Positions 18,289 to 28,760 of a stretch of DNA of 64,000 nucleotides are shown piece after piece (the stretch's first letter is position 1; every line of letters begins with the position of its first letter). This stretch comes from Flavobacterium sp. (GTDB lineage: Bacteria > Bacteroidota > Bacteroidia > Flavobacteriales > Flavobacteriaceae). A program made the position numbers and the translations under genes. The stretch spans positions 62,001 to 126,000 of the forward strand of contig NZ_JAHEBT010000052.1 of the NCBI RefSeq assembly GCF_024642105.1. The letters run 5' to 3'. A model generated the notes under the pieces. That model was not told the origin of the DNA and ran no database searches. It worked only from the letters and a program-made list of their open reading frames with translations.

Positions 18289-19377
18289 TTATTTTATTAG
18301 TTTTAGTATCTCTTCTACAATGGCTTTGGTTGCATTTGGCAACGCCAAGTTTTTGATGTTTCGACTCAATTCATCTTGCTTACTTTCATTGGCAACTAAA
18401 TCCGAAAAAGTCGATTCAAAAGTAGTATCCAACTCGCTTTCGCGTATCAAAATAGCCCCATTTTTATCGGCAACTGATTGAGCATTTTTAGTTTGATGGT
18501 CTTCAGCTACATTAGGAGACGGAATAAAAATCACCGGTTTACCCACAATGCACAATTCCGAAACAGAAGAAGCTCCCGCTCTCGAAATCACAATATCTGC
18601 CGCAGCATAAACCAAATCCATTCGTTCAATAAACGCCATCACTTGTACGTTTTCTGAATTGTATTTTTGGTACTCTTCAAAATACAATTTTCCGCATTGC
18701 CAAAGCAATTGTACTTTTTGCGAAGCGAAAAATTCCAATTCTTTTTCAATCAACTGATTCACGCGACGCGCACCCAAGCTTCCACCCAAAATTAAAATGG
18801 TCTTTTTATTGGGGTCTAAATTAAAATGGGATATTCCTTCGGCTCTTTTACCATCAATTGCAATCAAGTCTTGACGCACCGGATTGCCTGTTAAAACAAT
18901 TTTCTCTTTAGGAAAAAAGCGCTCTAATTTTTCGTAAGCAACACAAATTGCATTCGCTTTTTTGCTCAATAATTTATTAGTAATTCCTGGATAGGAATTT
19001 TGCTCTTGGATTACAGTAGGTATGCCTGCACTATTGGCCATTTGCAATAAAGGGCCGCTCGCAAAACCTCCTGTACCAATTACCACATCTGGTTTGAATT
19101 GTTTTATAATTTGTCTTGATTTCAACAAACTGCTCAATAGTTTTACTGGGAACAACGCATTGTCAAAAGTCAGTCGTCTTTGCAAGCCTGCAATCCAAAG
19201 TCCTTTTATTGGATACCCTGCCTGAGGCACTTTTTGCATTTCCATTTTATCCTGCGCACCAACGAAAAGAATGTCAGCATCAGGAAAACGAGATTTCAAT
19301 TCATTAGCGATAGCAATTGCTGGATAAATATGCCCTCCTGTTCCTCCTCCGCTTAATATGAATTTATATGTTCTCAT
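18289..19377 (-). CDS. murG: UDP-GlcNAc:lipid I transferase MurG
   Basis: 362 residues, GT28 family. The N-terminal loop is '[16 protein letters not shown]' and the second donor-site glycine-rich loop is '[13 protein letters not shown]'. The motif '[12 protein letters not shown]' binds the UDP-GlcNAc. It adds GlcNAc to lipid I on the inner face of the membrane, making lipid II for export. It lies 10 bp after ftsW. Confidence 0.96.
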   Translation of the reverse strand: MRTYKFILSGGGTGGHIYPAIAIANELKSRFPDADILFVGAQDKMEMQKVPQAGYPIKGLWIAGLQRRLTFDNALFPVKLLSSLLKSRQIIKQFKPDVVIGTGGFASGPLLQMANSAGIPTVIQEQNSYPGITNKLLSKKANAICVAYEKLERFFPKEKIVLTGNPVRQDLIAIDGKRAEGISHFNLDPNKKTILILGGSLGARRVNQLIEKELEFFASQKVQLLWQCGKLYFEEYQKYNSENVQVMAFIERMDLVYAAADIVISRAGASSVSELCIVGKPVIFIPSPNVAEDHQTKNAQSVADKNGAILIRESELDTTFESTFSDLVANESKQDELSRNIKNLALPNATKAIVEEILKLIK

Positions 19378-19387
19378 GGTAAATTTG

Positions 19388-20689
19388 CTATTTATTTATA
19401 ACGGCATCCATCGGATTTCTTGAACTATCTTGAATGGAGTAATTGCCTGTTTCTGTATGCTGTTCGTCTGCTTCTAATTGTTGGTCTATTAATTTTTGAA
19501 GTGCTTCCTCACGTTTGGCAGCTTCTTTTTGTTCTTGTTCGATTTCTTCTTCTTTCTTGGTCACATTGATAATAATTCCAAGTGCAAAACAAGTCATCCA
19601 AATGGAACTACCTCCACTACTTATCAGAGGTAAAGTTTGTCCTGTAACTGGTAATAAATCCACTGCCACTGCCATATTAATTAAGGCCTGAAATATCAAT
19701 GGAAACCCTAAACTAATGACGACGAGTTTTCCAAAGAGGGTATTGGCTTTATGTGCTGCAATTACAAATCGGAAGAGTAATAAAAGATACAAGCCTAAAA
19801 CTCCAAGCCCTCCTATCAGTCCATATTCTTCAATAATAATGGCGAAAATAAAATCGGAAGAAGACTGGGGTAAAAAGTGTCTTTGTACGCTTTTTCCAGG
19901 ACCTACTCCTGTAAGATTCCCAGATGCAATTGCGGTTTTTGCCGCATTAATTTGATATTCATCTTCGCCGGGTTTATCTGAACTGAAATTCTCAATTCTA
20001 CTAATCCATGTATCTACCCTACTAAAGAATTTTGAATCCGGAAATGTTTTTGCTAATACGTAGAAAATTGCTAAACCTATTATTGCCATTCCAATAATAA
20101 AACCGATATATTTTAGTTGGTATTTACCAATGAAAGCCACCATCACCACCATAGCAAACATCAAGGCGGTAGTTGAAAAGTTGGCTGGTAATATTAAAGC
20201 CAATGTAATAAATACAGGGAGCCACAGTTCTAATAAAGAAGCCTGAAATGTTATTGGTGTTTCTCTGGATTTGGACAAATAACGCGCTACATAAATATAC
20301 AATATGATGGAGGCAATAGACGAAGTTTGGAATGAAATTCCGATGAACGGCACTTGCAACCAACGACTAGCATTAGCTCCTCCAATATGTGTTCCTTTAA
20401 AAAGGGTGAGCGCTAACAGTCCCCAAACAAAAGGCAATCCGATTCGGGAAATAACTCTAAAATAGTGAAACGGCACTTTGTGAACTAAGTAAATAATCAT
20501 GAAACCCATTCCTAAATGCGCCAAATGTTTTACTAAATAGCCTAACGTATTTCCATCTCCACCACGACCAAAAGCTAAATTAGTACTGGCGCTAAAAACA
20601 GGCATAAAGGAAAACAAAGCCAATAAAGCCAAGAACGACCAAATTACCTTATCTCCTTTTAGATTGCTTAATAGCTGTTTCATTTTCAT
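19388..20689 (-). CDS. ftsW: Peptidoglycan glycosyltransferase FtsW
   Basis: 433 residues, SEDS family, with about ten membrane helices. Visible motifs are '[21 protein letters not shown]' (given in part: [12 protein letters not shown]) and '[10 protein letters not shown]', both typical of FtsW/RodA. It polymerises lipid II at the septum with the transpeptidase FtsI. A charged Glu/Lys-rich cytoplasmic tail (last 50 residues) extends past the usual end. It lies between murD and murG. Confidence 0.94.
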   Translation of the reverse strand: MKMKQLLSNLKGDKVIWSFLALLALFSFMPVFSASTNLAFGRGGDGNTLGYLVKHLAHLGMGFMIIYLVHKVPFHYFRVISRIGLPFVWGLLALTLFKGTHIGGANASRWLQVPFIGISFQTSSIASIILYIYVARYLSKSRETPITFQASLLELWLPVFITLALILPANFSTTALMFAMVVMVAFIGKYQLKYIGFIIGMAIIGLAIFYVLAKTFPDSKFFSRVDTWISRIENFSSDKPGEDEYQINAAKTAIASGNLTGVGPGKSVQRHFLPQSSSDFIFAIIIEEYGLIGGLGVLGLYLLLLFRFVIAAHKANTLFGKLVVISLGFPLIFQALINMAVAVDLLPVTGQTLPLISSGGSSIWMTCFALGIIINVTKKEEEIEQEQKEAAKREEALQKLIDQQLEADEQHTETGNYSIQDSSRNPMDAVINK

Positions 20690-20720
20690 ATCGCCTAAAG
20701 TCTAATTGTTAGCTGTACTT

Positions 20721-22055
20721 TTATAAATTATACACTGCTTGTTTGAATTGTCTTCCTCTGTCTTCGTAGTTTTCAAATAAATCGAAACTTGCACAAGCTG
20801 GCGACAATAAAACAGTATCTCCTTTTTCGGTCATGCGTTGTGCCATACGAACTGCGTCAGTCATATTGTCCACTTCTATCATTACATCAACTACATTCCC
20901 AAAAGCATCAATGATTTTTTTATTATCCACACCAAGACAGATAATTCCTTTTACTTTTTCGTGAACCAAAGACATCAATTCGTTGTAATCATTTCCTTTA
21001 TCAACACCCCCAACAATCCAAACTGTTGGCGTAGTCATACTATCCAAAGCAAAGAAAGAAGCATTCACATTAGTGGCTTTAGAATCGTTGATGTATTGCA
21101 CATTCTGGATTTTCAAAACTTTTTCTAAACGGTGTTCTACACCTTGGAAATTAGACAAGCTTTCTCTAATGGTTGCGTTTCTAATTTGCATTAATTTGGC
21201 CACAGAAGTTGCCGCCATAGCATTCTTCATATTGTGCTTTCCTTCTAATGCAATTGATTCTGTTTCCATTGAAAATTCTTCGTGATTCATCATCTTTACT
21301 TCCATTTTATTATTTTTTATAAAGGCCCCTTCAGTGACAACTTGGTTCAATGAAAAAGGAATTAATTTTGCTTTTGTTATATTCTTTGTTAACCAATTGG
21401 CTATAGCTTCGTCTTCGGCATCATAAATCAAATAATCTTCTTCGGTTTGATTCATTGTGATTCTAAACTTGGAATCGATGTAATTTTCATACTTGTAATC
21501 GTAACGATCCAAATGATCTGGACTAATATTCGTTATGATGGCGATGTGCGGCTTGTAATTAATAATTCCGTCCAATTGAAAACTACTCAACTCTAAGACA
21601 TAGGAATCAAAATCATTATCGGCTACCTGCCAAGCAAAACTTTTTCCGATGTTTCCTCCCAATCCTACATTCAATCCTGCTGATTTGAGCAAATGATAGG
21701 TCAACATCGTAGTAGTTGTTTTACCGTTACTTCCTGTAATTCCTATCGTAACCGCTTTGGTAAAAGGAGCGGCAAACTCAATTTCTGAAATTACCTTGAT
21801 TCCTTTTTCGATTAGCTTTTTCACTATGGGTGATTTATCCGGAATTCCAGGGCTTTTCATCACCACATCGGCATTCAAAATCAAAGATTCTGTATGCGTT
21901 TCCTCTTCCCAAGCTATTGCATTATGATTAAGAACTTCTTTGTAATTTTCTTTTATCTTTCCAAAATCGGACACAAAAACTTCATATCCTTTTTTCTTTC
22001 CCAGAATGGCTGTCCCCACTCCGCTTTCGCCTCCTCCTAAAACAACTAATCTCAT
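20721..22055 (-). CDS. murD: UDP-MurNAc-L-alanine--D-glutamate ligase MurD
   Basis: 444 residues. N-terminal nucleotide-binding loop 'LGGGESGVGTA', ATP loop GSNGKTTT (108-115), and 'LSSFQLD' plus 'DSKATN' (substrate and C-domain motifs). It adds D-glutamate in the cytoplasm. Its start codon directly abuts the mraY stop codon with no spacer, which suggests translational coupling. Confidence 0.96.
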   Translation of the reverse strand: MRLVVLGGGESGVGTAILGKKKGYEVFVSDFGKIKENYKEVLNHNAIAWEEETHTESLILNADVVMKSPGIPDKSPIVKKLIEKGIKVISEIEFAAPFTKAVTIGITGSNGKTTTTMLTYHLLKSAGLNVGLGGNIGKSFAWQVADNDFDSYVLELSSFQLDGIINYKPHIAIITNISPDHLDRYDYKYENYIDSKFRITMNQTEEDYLIYDAEDEAIANWLTKNITKAKLIPFSLNQVVTEGAFIKNNKMEVKMMNHEEFSMETESIALEGKHNMKNAMAATSVAKLMQIRNATIRESLSNFQGVEHRLEKVLKIQNVQYINDSKATNVNASFFALDSMTTPTVWIVGGVDKGNDYNELMSLVHEKVKGIICLGVDNKKIIDAFGNVVDVMIEVDNMTDAVRMAQRMTEKGDTVLLSPACASFDLFENYEDRGRQFKQAVYNL

Positions 22056-23285
22056 CTATCGTAGTTTTAAAGTCACAATGGACAAAATGGCCAACATAAT
22101 TGCTACAATCCAAAATCGGGTAACAATCTTACTTTCGTGATACCCTTTTTTCTGATAATGGTGATGCAAAGGCGACATCAAAAATATTCTTCGGCCTTCG
22201 CCAAAACGTTTCTTGGTGTATTTGAAATAAGCTACTTGAATCACAACCGATAGATTCTCGGCTAAGAAAATTCCACATAACAAAGGGATTAGCATTTCTT
22301 TACGAACTGCAATGGCCAATACTGCTATGATTCCTCCAATAGTTAAACTTCCTGTATCTCCCATAAAAACGGATGCCGGATAGGAATTGTACCAAAGAAA
22401 CCCAATCAATGCCCCAACAAAAGCAGAAATAAATACCGTCATTTCCCCTGAATTTGGGATGTACATAATGTTCAAATAATTCGAGAAAATGATGTTTCCA
22501 GAAAGGAAGGTGAAAATCCCTAAAGCCAAAACAGATACCGCTGAAGTTCCTGCTGCCAATCCGTCAATACCATCTGTAAGATTCGCACCGTTAGACACTG
22601 CCGTAATAATAAAAATTACTACCGGAATAAAGATTAGCCAAGCCCAATTTTGATAACCTTCGCCAGTCCAAGCCAATACTTCGGCATAATCAAATTCATT
22701 ATTCTTAAAAAACGGAATGGTTGTAGCAGTTGATTTTACTTCTATAGGTGCTTGAGCAATTACATTTTCAGTTGTTTGTTTAATCACAGGGGAATCCCCC
22801 ACATTTTCACGTACTGTAACTGCTGGGCTAAAATAAAGTACTGAACCCACAATTAGTCCTAAACCTACTTGACCAATTACTTTGAAAATACCTTTTAAAC
22901 CTTGTTTGTCTTTCTTGAAAATTTTGATATAATCGTCAATAAAACCAATCGTTCCCATCCACAAAGTGGTCACAATGAGCAATACGATATAAATGTTATG
23001 CAATTTGGCAAACAATACAACAGGCAATAAAGTAGCAAAAATGATAATCAAACCACCCATAGTTGGCGTTCCTGCTTTTTCATTTTGTCCTGCCAAACCT
23101 AATTCACGAACCGTTTCACCTACTTGTTGATTGCGCAAAAAATTAATAATTCTTTTCCCGTAAATAGTAGACAATAGTAACGACAAAATAAAAGCTAGGC
23201 CTGATCTAAACGTAATGTATTGGAAAACTCCCGCTCCTGATACATTTAAAGTTTTGTCTAAATATTCAAATAAGTAATACAGCAT
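22056..23285 (-). CDS. mraY: Phospho-MurNAc-pentapeptide transferase MraY
   Basis: 409 residues, a polytopic GT4-like enzyme. Catalytic aspartates are in 'GFIDDYIK' and '[12 protein letters not shown]', and the nucleotide motif is '[12 protein letters not shown]'. '[11 protein letters not shown]' is the MraY HHH loop. It makes lipid I from UDP-MurNAc-pentapeptide and undecaprenyl phosphate. It is about 50 residues longer than E. coli MraY because of an insert (about residues 165-225) between membrane helices. Confidence 0.95.
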   Translation of the reverse strand: MLYYLFEYLDKTLNVSGAGVFQYITFRSGLAFILSLLLSTIYGKRIINFLRNQQVGETVRELGLAGQNEKAGTPTMGGLIIIFATLLPVVLFAKLHNIYIVLLIVTTLWMGTIGFIDDYIKIFKKDKQGLKGIFKVIGQVGLGLIVGSVLYFSPAVTVRENVGDSPVIKQTTENVIAQAPIEVKSTATTIPFFKNNEFDYAEVLAWTGEGYQNWAWLIFIPVVIFIITAVSNGANLTDGIDGLAAGTSAVSVLALGIFTFLSGNIIFSNYLNIMYIPNSGEMTVFISAFVGALIGFLWYNSYPASVFMGDTGSLTIGGIIAVLAIAVRKEMLIPLLCGIFLAENLSVVIQVAYFKYTKKRFGEGRRIFLMSPLHHHYQKKGYHESKIVTRFWIVAIMLAILSIVTLKLR

Positions 23286-23291
23286 AATCTT

Positions 23292-24755
23292 CTATTTATG
23301 GAGTTGTTCTAATAGTTCTTTTACAATTTTCATATCGTCAAAATCATGGCGGACACCATTGATTTCTTGGTACGTTTCATGGCCTTTCCCAGCGATTAAA
23401 ATAATATCATTAGGCTGAGCCAATTGACAAGCAGTTTTAATCGCTTGTTTTCTATCGGTAATCGATAAAATTCTTTTAAAATTTTGCGGTGCAACTCCTT
23501 GTTCCATTTCGCTAATAATTACTTCTGCATCCTCATTTCTAGGATTGTCCGAAGTCAAAATTGCTTTATCGCTCAAGTCTGATGCGATACCTCCCATTAC
23601 TGGACGTTTCGCTTTATCTCGATTTCCTCCACAGCCCACAACGGTTATCAATTGTTCGTTTTTGGTACGGATATCATTAATCGTTTTCAACACATTCTCC
23701 AAAGCATCTGGCGTATGTGCATAATCGACAATTGCTGTGATATTCGCAGCCGAAACAATGTATTGAAAACGTCCTGAAACACTTTCTAACTCCGATAATA
23801 AGCGAAGGGCTTCTAAACTTTCCATTCCTAATTCAATTGCCGTTCCGTAGATAGCTAATAAATTATACGCATTAAAAGTCCCTATCAATTTTACCCAAAC
23901 CTCATTCCCATTAATCTTCAATAACAAACCAGACAACTGACTCTCTAAAATTTGCGCTTTATAATCCGCATACGATTTCAGAGCATACGTACATTTTTTA
24001 GCTACTGTATTTTGTAATAAAACAGGTCCGTTTTTATCGTCTATGTTGGATAAAGCAAAAGCTGTTTTTGGCAAATGATCAAAAAATGATTTTTTAACAT
24101 CTCTATATTCCGCAAACGTAGCGTGGTAGTCCAAATGGTCGTGCGACAAATTGGTAAACACCCCTCCAACAAAATGCAAGGCTTCTGTACGTTTTTGATG
24201 AATTCCATGCGAACTCACTTCCATAAAACAGTACTCCACTCCAGCATCAAACATTTCAGCCAAATAATGATTAATGGTAATAGAATCCGGCGTAGTATGT
24301 GTGGCTTTGTATTCGACCTCATCCACCATAATTTTTACGGTAGAAAGTAAGCCTACTTTGTATCCCGCTTTTTTATACAATTGATACAATAAAGAAGCAA
24401 TTGTAGTCTTACCATTAGTTCCCGTTACTCCAACCAATTGTAATTTTTGTGACGGGTTATCAAAATAATTGGCTGCCATAATTGCCAAAGCTGTATTGGT
24501 ATCTTTTACCTGTATATAAGTAATTCCCTCAACAATCGTTTCTGGAAGTGTATCACAAACTATGGCAGTAGCTCCCAATTCGATTGCTTTCGCAATAAAA
24601 TCATGACCATCAGAAATAGTACCTCGAATGGCTACAAAAACATCATTTTGTTCCATTTTTCTGGAATCAAAATCGATTTTACCAATAGCAATTTCCGTCG
24701 AACCTTTTACTGCCTCGATAGCTACTTTATATAATATGTCTTTCAGGATGCTCAC
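23292..24755 (-). CDS. murE: UDP-MurNAc-tripeptide synthetase MurE (meso-DAP type)
   Basis: 487 residues. ATP loop GTNGKTT (112-118), Mur-ligase middle domain 'EVSSHGIHQKR', and the C-terminal DNPR motif ('SDNPRNED', near residue 402), which marks enzymes that add meso-diaminopimelate rather than lysine. So this organism probably has meso-DAP peptidoglycan. It overlaps ftsI by 4 bp, coupling their translation. Confidence 0.95.
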   Translation of the reverse strand: MSILKDILYKVAIEAVKGSTEIAIGKIDFDSRKMEQNDVFVAIRGTISDGHDFIAKAIELGATAIVCDTLPETIVEGITYIQVKDTNTALAIMAANYFDNPSQKLQLVGVTGTNGKTTIASLLYQLYKKAGYKVGLLSTVKIMVDEVEYKATHTTPDSITINHYLAEMFDAGVEYCFMEVSSHGIHQKRTEALHFVGGVFTNLSHDHLDYHATFAEYRDVKKSFFDHLPKTAFALSNIDDKNGPVLLQNTVAKKCTYALKSYADYKAQILESQLSGLLLKINGNEVWVKLIGTFNAYNLLAIYGTAIELGMESLEALRLLSELESVSGRFQYIVSAANITAIVDYAHTPDALENVLKTINDIRTKNEQLITVVGCGGNRDKAKRPVMGGIASDLSDKAILTSDNPRNEDAEVIISEMEQGVAPQNFKRILSITDRKQAIKTACQLAQPNDIILIAGKGHETYQEINGVRHDFDDMKIVKELLEQLHK

Positions 24756-26752
24756 GATAATTCTAATACTATGGTTGTGTTCTTTGCTATATTCTGACCG
24801 GCTTGAAGGGATTGTTTTTTAACCTTACCAAACCCTTTTATTTTCACTCTAATCCCCAAATTTTCCAATAAGGCTACTGCATCCATTCCCGACATTCCTT
24901 TTACATTTGGAATTAAGTTTTGTTTCTTTTGAGATTGATTGTAATAAGCAGCATAATCCAACTCTTGTTTTGAAATTTTCTTATCTATTTTTCTAATCTC
25001 GTTGGTAGATGGCGCATCTGTAAATATTTTTTGAGCAATACGTTTAAATACCGGTCCCGCCACGTCTGCACCATAATAATTATTATGAGCAGTATTGGGC
25101 CTATGCACCATAACTATACAGGTATATTGTGGTTTATTTGCAGGAAAATAACCAACAAATGAAGACGCATAGTACATTCCAGAGCCTGATTTGTTTCCGT
25201 AATTCATTTGTGCAGTTCCAGTTTTTCCTGCCATTGGAAATTCTTTAGTATATAAGGATTTTGCAGTTCCTCTTTTTACTACATTTTCTAATATTGCGCG
25301 AACTTTTTTCAATGTCTCTGGCGAACAAACTCTAGGATTGATTACTTGAGGTTCAATTTTTTTAATTGTAGTATTCCATTTTTTGATTTCAGAAACTAAT
25401 TGTGGTTTTACCATCACCCCATTATTTGCAACTGAATTATAGTAGGTCAAGGTTTGCATAGGAGTAATATTAATCCCATATCCAAACGCCATCCATGGGA
25501 GTGAAATTTTAGACCAACCCGCTTGTCCTGGTTTTGGGATTATTGGAGATGCTTCTCCTTTTAATTCTAATCCGATTTTTTTATCCAAGCCCCAATCCTC
25601 AATATGTTTAATAAATTTTGAAGGATTGTTTTTGTAATTATTATAAACCGATTGAACCATTACCGTATTTGACGAAACTTCAAATCCATGCCCTAAAGAA
25701 ACCCTTCCTAAACCATGGTGTGAATCTTCAACTGGTTTTCCATATATTCTAATTAGTCCACCATTAGCATCAAAAACAGTACTTGTATCAGCCACTTTAT
25801 CTTCCAAAACAGCCATTAAATCAACTAGTTTAAATGTAGATCCAGGATCATGAGCTTCAGTAATAGCGTAATTTTGAGTTTCATAATACGTCCCATCTGT
25901 AGCTCTTCCTAGATTAGAAATCGCTTTAATACGACCTGTTTTAGTTTCCATTACCACAACGCAACCATGTTCAGCCTCGTACTCTTCTAATTGTTTCAAT
26001 AAAGCATGATGTGCAATATCTTGAATGAACACATCAATAGTAGAAATTACATCATAACCGTCTATTGGATCCACTTCATTAAGGTCTCGAATAGGCTTCC
26101 ATTGCCCTTTAGCGATTTTTTGTTTTAAAATCTTACCGTCTTTACCATTCAAATACTTTCTGTACGCCCATTCAATCCCTTTTCCATCAGGAGTACCGTC
26201 AGGTTTAACTCTCTCATAACCAATAGTTCTTTCGGCAATTTTACCAATTGGATATTCTCTAACTGTTTTCTGACCTACAATAATACCTCCTTTATTAGCC
26301 CCTTCTTTGAACAAAGGGAAACCTTTAATTTTAACATAATCGGTATAACTCAAATTTCGAGCTATTAAAAAGTACCTGTTCTTTTTAGCTCTAGCTTTTC
26401 TTAATTCATTTTCATAAAAATGAGAAGGCTTCCCTAAAAGATAAGCCAAAGAATCTGCCAATGAGTCCACCGCTCTTTGGAATAATTCTGTTTTTGGAAC
26501 TACCGCATCAAAACGAATTTCATAATTTGGAATAGAGGTAGCTAATAGACTTCCGTCAGCCGAATAAATATTTCCTTTATTAGCATGAATAGTGAAGTTT
26601 TGAACCGTTCTTTCTTTCGCTAACTTTCTGTAATGAGTTCCTTCTACCCACTGTATATTGGTCAACTTTACAACAATAGCACACGCCATGACAAACATTG
26701 CGAAAGCCACAAGATAAATTCTATACGAGATATTTTTATCGTCTACTGCCAT
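24752..26752 (-). CDS. ftsI: Septal transpeptidase FtsI (PBP3) with a PASTA domain
   Basis: 666 residues. One N-terminal membrane helix ('IYLVAFAMFVMACAIVVKL'), a pedestal domain, then the penicillin-binding domain with the active-site serine in STFK (near residue 304), 'SSNT', and KTGT (near 510). One PASTA repeat ends the protein ('VKGMSGMDAVALLENLG' onward). E. coli FtsI has no PASTA domain, but Bacteroidota and Gram-positive enzymes often do. It cross-links septal peptidoglycan. It overlaps the ftsL-like gene by 10 bp. Confidence 0.95.
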   Translation of the reverse strand: MAVDDKNISYRIYLVAFAMFVMACAIVVKLTNIQWVEGTHYRKLAKERTVQNFTIHANKGNIYSADGSLLATSIPNYEIRFDAVVPKTELFQRAVDSLADSLAYLLGKPSHFYENELRKARAKKNRYFLIARNLSYTDYVKIKGFPLFKEGANKGGIIVGQKTVREYPIGKIAERTIGYERVKPDGTPDGKGIEWAYRKYLNGKDGKILKQKIAKGQWKPIRDLNEVDPIDGYDVISTIDVFIQDIAHHALLKQLEEYEAEHGCVVVMETKTGRIKAISNLGRATDGTYYETQNYAITEAHDPGSTFKLVDLMAVLEDKVADTSTVFDANGGLIRIYGKPVEDSHHGLGRVSLGHGFEVSSNTVMVQSVYNNYKNNPSKFIKHIEDWGLDKKIGLELKGEASPIIPKPGQAGWSKISLPWMAFGYGINITPMQTLTYYNSVANNGVMVKPQLVSEIKKWNTTIKKIEPQVINPRVCSPETLKKVRAILENVVKRGTAKSLYTKEFPMAGKTGTAQMNYGNKSGSGMYYASSFVGYFPANKPQYTCIVMVHRPNTAHNNYYGADVAGPVFKRIAQKIFTDAPSTNEIRKIDKKISKQELDYAAYYNQSQKKQNLIPNVKGMSGMDAVALLENLGIRVKIKGFGKVKKQSLQAGQNIAKNTTIVLELS

Positions 26753-27090
26753 AATTTATTGAAAAATCCTTTTTCTTCTTCTTTCTTTACTTTTATTTTG
26801 ACTGGAGGAACCGTAGATGGTTTTAATTGTCTTGCTTCCATTTTTTGAGCTACAGTAGACTCCATTTTTAATTTCATTAGTTCTGAACGTCTATCTACAA
26901 ATTCTGAACGCAACTCTTTTACCTCATTCGTTAGCTCTGCAATTCTAAAAACCTTTTGCTCGTAACTTTGTGTGTTAGCAATCATAACAATCGCTAGCAG
27001 GATAATAAACACAATAAAACGCCAATTTTTAATTGCATCTTCGTCAAGTAGAAATCGCGCTTTTAATATGCCATACACTCCTTTTTTCAT
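26743..27090 (-). CDS. ftsL: FtsL-like cell division protein
   Basis: 115 residues: a cytoplasmic start, one membrane helix ('WRFIVFIILLAIVMIANTQ'), then a predicted coiled coil ('IAELTNEVKELRSEFVDRRSELMKLKMES' in outline). Identity to E. coli FtsL is low; length, topology and position between rsmH and ftsI make the call. It would bind FtsQ and help activate FtsW-FtsI. Confidence 0.85.
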   Translation of the reverse strand: MKKGVYGILKARFLLDEDAIKNWRFIVFIILLAIVMIANTQSYEQKVFRIAELTNEVKELRSEFVDRRSELMKLKMESTVAQKMEARQLKPSTVPPVKIKVKKEEEKGFFNKLWQ

Positions 27091-27099
27091 TTGAACTAA

Positions 27100-28008
27100 T
27101 TATATTTTTTCAGCAATTCGCAACTTGGCACTTCTCGCTCTATTATTCTCTTTAATCTGCTCGTTATTCGGGACAATTAATTTTCCAATCGTTTTAAATG
27201 GAACCGAAAAATTTCCGAAAAAATCACGTTCTGGCTCTCCTTCAAACATTCCGTTTTTAATAAACCGTTTTACCAATCTATCTTCAAGTGAATGATACGA
27301 GATAATACTCAATCGCCCTCCTGGTTTCAATATTTCCAATGATTGTTCTAAAAATTCCTTCAAAACATCCATTTCTTGGTTGACTTCTATTCGAATTGCC
27401 TGATACATTTGAGCCAAAATTTTATGGCTTTTATGCGCCGGTAAAAAACGACTTAACACTTGTTTTAACTGTTCCGTATTGCGAATTGGAGCTTTTTCTC
27501 TTGCTTCCAAAATCACCCTTGCAATAGCAGGTGCATTTTTTAACTCTCCATAATCCAAGAAAACCCTGCGTAAATTGTCTTCATCGTATTCATTCACCAC
27601 TCGGTAAGCACTCAAATCATTCTTTTGACTCATTCTCATATCCAACTCCGCATCGAATCGAGTTGAAAATCCTCTTTCAGCTACATCAAATTGATGAGAA
27701 GAAACCCCCAAGTCACCCAGAACCCCATCAACCTCTTTAACATTATGAAAACGCAAAAAGCGTTTGATAAATCTGAAATTCTCATTAATAAGAACAAAAC
27801 GATCATCTTGTAAGGCATTTATCAAAGCATCTTCATCTTGATCAAAAGCAAACAATTTACCATTTGACCCCAGCCTGCGCAAGATTTCTCTGGAATGACC
27901 TCCTCCACCAAAAGTAACATCAACATAAATCCCATCCGGTTTAATATTCAAACCATCCACCGATTCGTGAAGCAAAACAGGATTATGATATTCCATTCTC
28001 GTCGTCAT
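27100..28008 (-). CDS. rsmH: 16S rRNA (cytosine-1402-N4)-methyltransferase RsmH
   Basis: 302 residues. SAM-binding motif 'VDVTFGGGGHSREIL' and the conserved 'ISYHSLEDRLVKRF' near the C-terminus. 'MEYHNPVLLHESVDGL' is the family N-terminus, so translation may begin at the fifth codon (27996) instead. It methylates C1402 of 16S rRNA. It overlaps the mraZ end by 26 bp. Confidence 0.96.
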   Translation of the reverse strand: MTTRMEYHNPVLLHESVDGLNIKPDGIYVDVTFGGGGHSREILRRLGSNGKLFAFDQDEDALINALQDDRFVLINENFRFIKRFLRFHNVKEVDGVLGDLGVSSHQFDVAERGFSTRFDAELDMRMSQKNDLSAYRVVNEYDEDNLRRVFLDYGELKNAPAIARVILEAREKAPIRNTEQLKQVLSRFLPAHKSHKILAQMYQAIRIEVNQEMDVLKEFLEQSLEILKPGGRLSIISYHSLEDRLVKRFIKNGMFEGEPERDFFGNFSVPFKTIGKLIVPNNEQIKENNRARSAKLRIAEKI

Positions 28009-28456
28009 TTACATTACCCATTACATCCTCTGCCAAATCAGCGAAATCAATATCCTCACCGTTTATTGATTTTTCATACAACTCTTTATCCCAGATTTCA
28101 ACAATATTGACTGCCGAAGAAAAAACTACATCTTTTGAAATACTAGCAAAACCAACTAAATCTTTAGGCACTAGCAATCTTCCTAAAGCATCAATTTCAA
28201 CCACTTTAACCCCCGCAGTAAAACGACGAATAAAGTCATTGTTCTTTTTAACAAAACGGTTCAACTTATTGATCTTCTGCATCATTCCATTCCATTCTTG
28301 CATTGGATACAATTCCAAACAAGGTTGAAAAACAGAACGTTTCAATACAAAACCTTCTTGCAACGAGGAAGCCAATTGCTTTTTCAAAGGAGAAGGCATC
28401 AAAACCCTTCCTTTTGCATCCACTTTACATTCGTATGTCCCAACTATTGTATTCAA
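27983..28456 (-). CDS. mraZ: Transcriptional regulator MraZ
   Basis: 157 residues with two SpoVT/AbrB-like DNA-binding halves: 'GTYECKVDAKGRVLMPSPLKKQL' type at the start (residues 5-25) and 'VVEIDALGRLLVPKDLVGFA' type around 85-105. The DxKGR and DxxGR motifs are seen in each half. MraZ represses the dcw operon in E. coli by binding direct repeats at its own promoter. Five candidate boxes lie just upstream. First gene of the cluster. Confidence 0.95.
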   Translation of the reverse strand: MNTIVGTYECKVDAKGRVLMPSPLKKQLASSLQEGFVLKRSVFQPCLELYPMQEWNGMMQKINKLNRFVKKNNDFIRRFTAGVKVVEIDALGRLLVPKDLVGFASISKDVVFSSAVNIVEIWDKELYEKSINGEDIDFADLAEDVMGNVNDDENGIS

Positions 28457-28760
28457 GAAATTTTATTTAAATGATATTAAGCAAAAATATAAAATATTTT
28501 ACCACATTTTACCACAATATACCACTTTGTTAATAAGTTTCCCCACTTAACCACTAAAACCCTTAATTTTTGTACAATCAGAGCATTAGCATCAATTCTT
28601 CTTGTTTATAAAATTGTTGAAGACTTAATAAGGACTACATAACCAAAAGCGACTTTTTTAAAGAGAAAAATGCATATTGTATTAAAAAACGTTTTCAAAA
28701 ATTAATTTTTATGTATTAAATCCTATATTTGTCGAAATTGAAAAATAGGGATCCGAAAAA
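28457..28760. other. Divergent intergenic region mraZ / hydrolase
   Basis: 304 bp. The left part holds the mraZ promoter and boxes. The right part holds TATATTTG (28724-28731), a -7 element for the plus-strand hydrolase gene, 30 bp before its ATG. Between about 28560 and 28720 I see nothing else. Confidence 0.6.
28482..28554 (-). promoter_or_regulatory. mraZ promoter with five MraZ-like boxes
   Basis: On the minus strand the -7 element is TATTTTTG (28482-28489). Upstream, GTGGT occurs at 28501-28505, 28511-28515 and 28521-28525, spaced exactly 10 bp, with GTGGG at 28542-28546 and GTGGT at 28550-28554. The first three cover the -33 zone. Same-face, one-turn spacing is what E. coli MraZ sites (TGGGN with 5-nt spacers) show. 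Confidence 0.75.
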
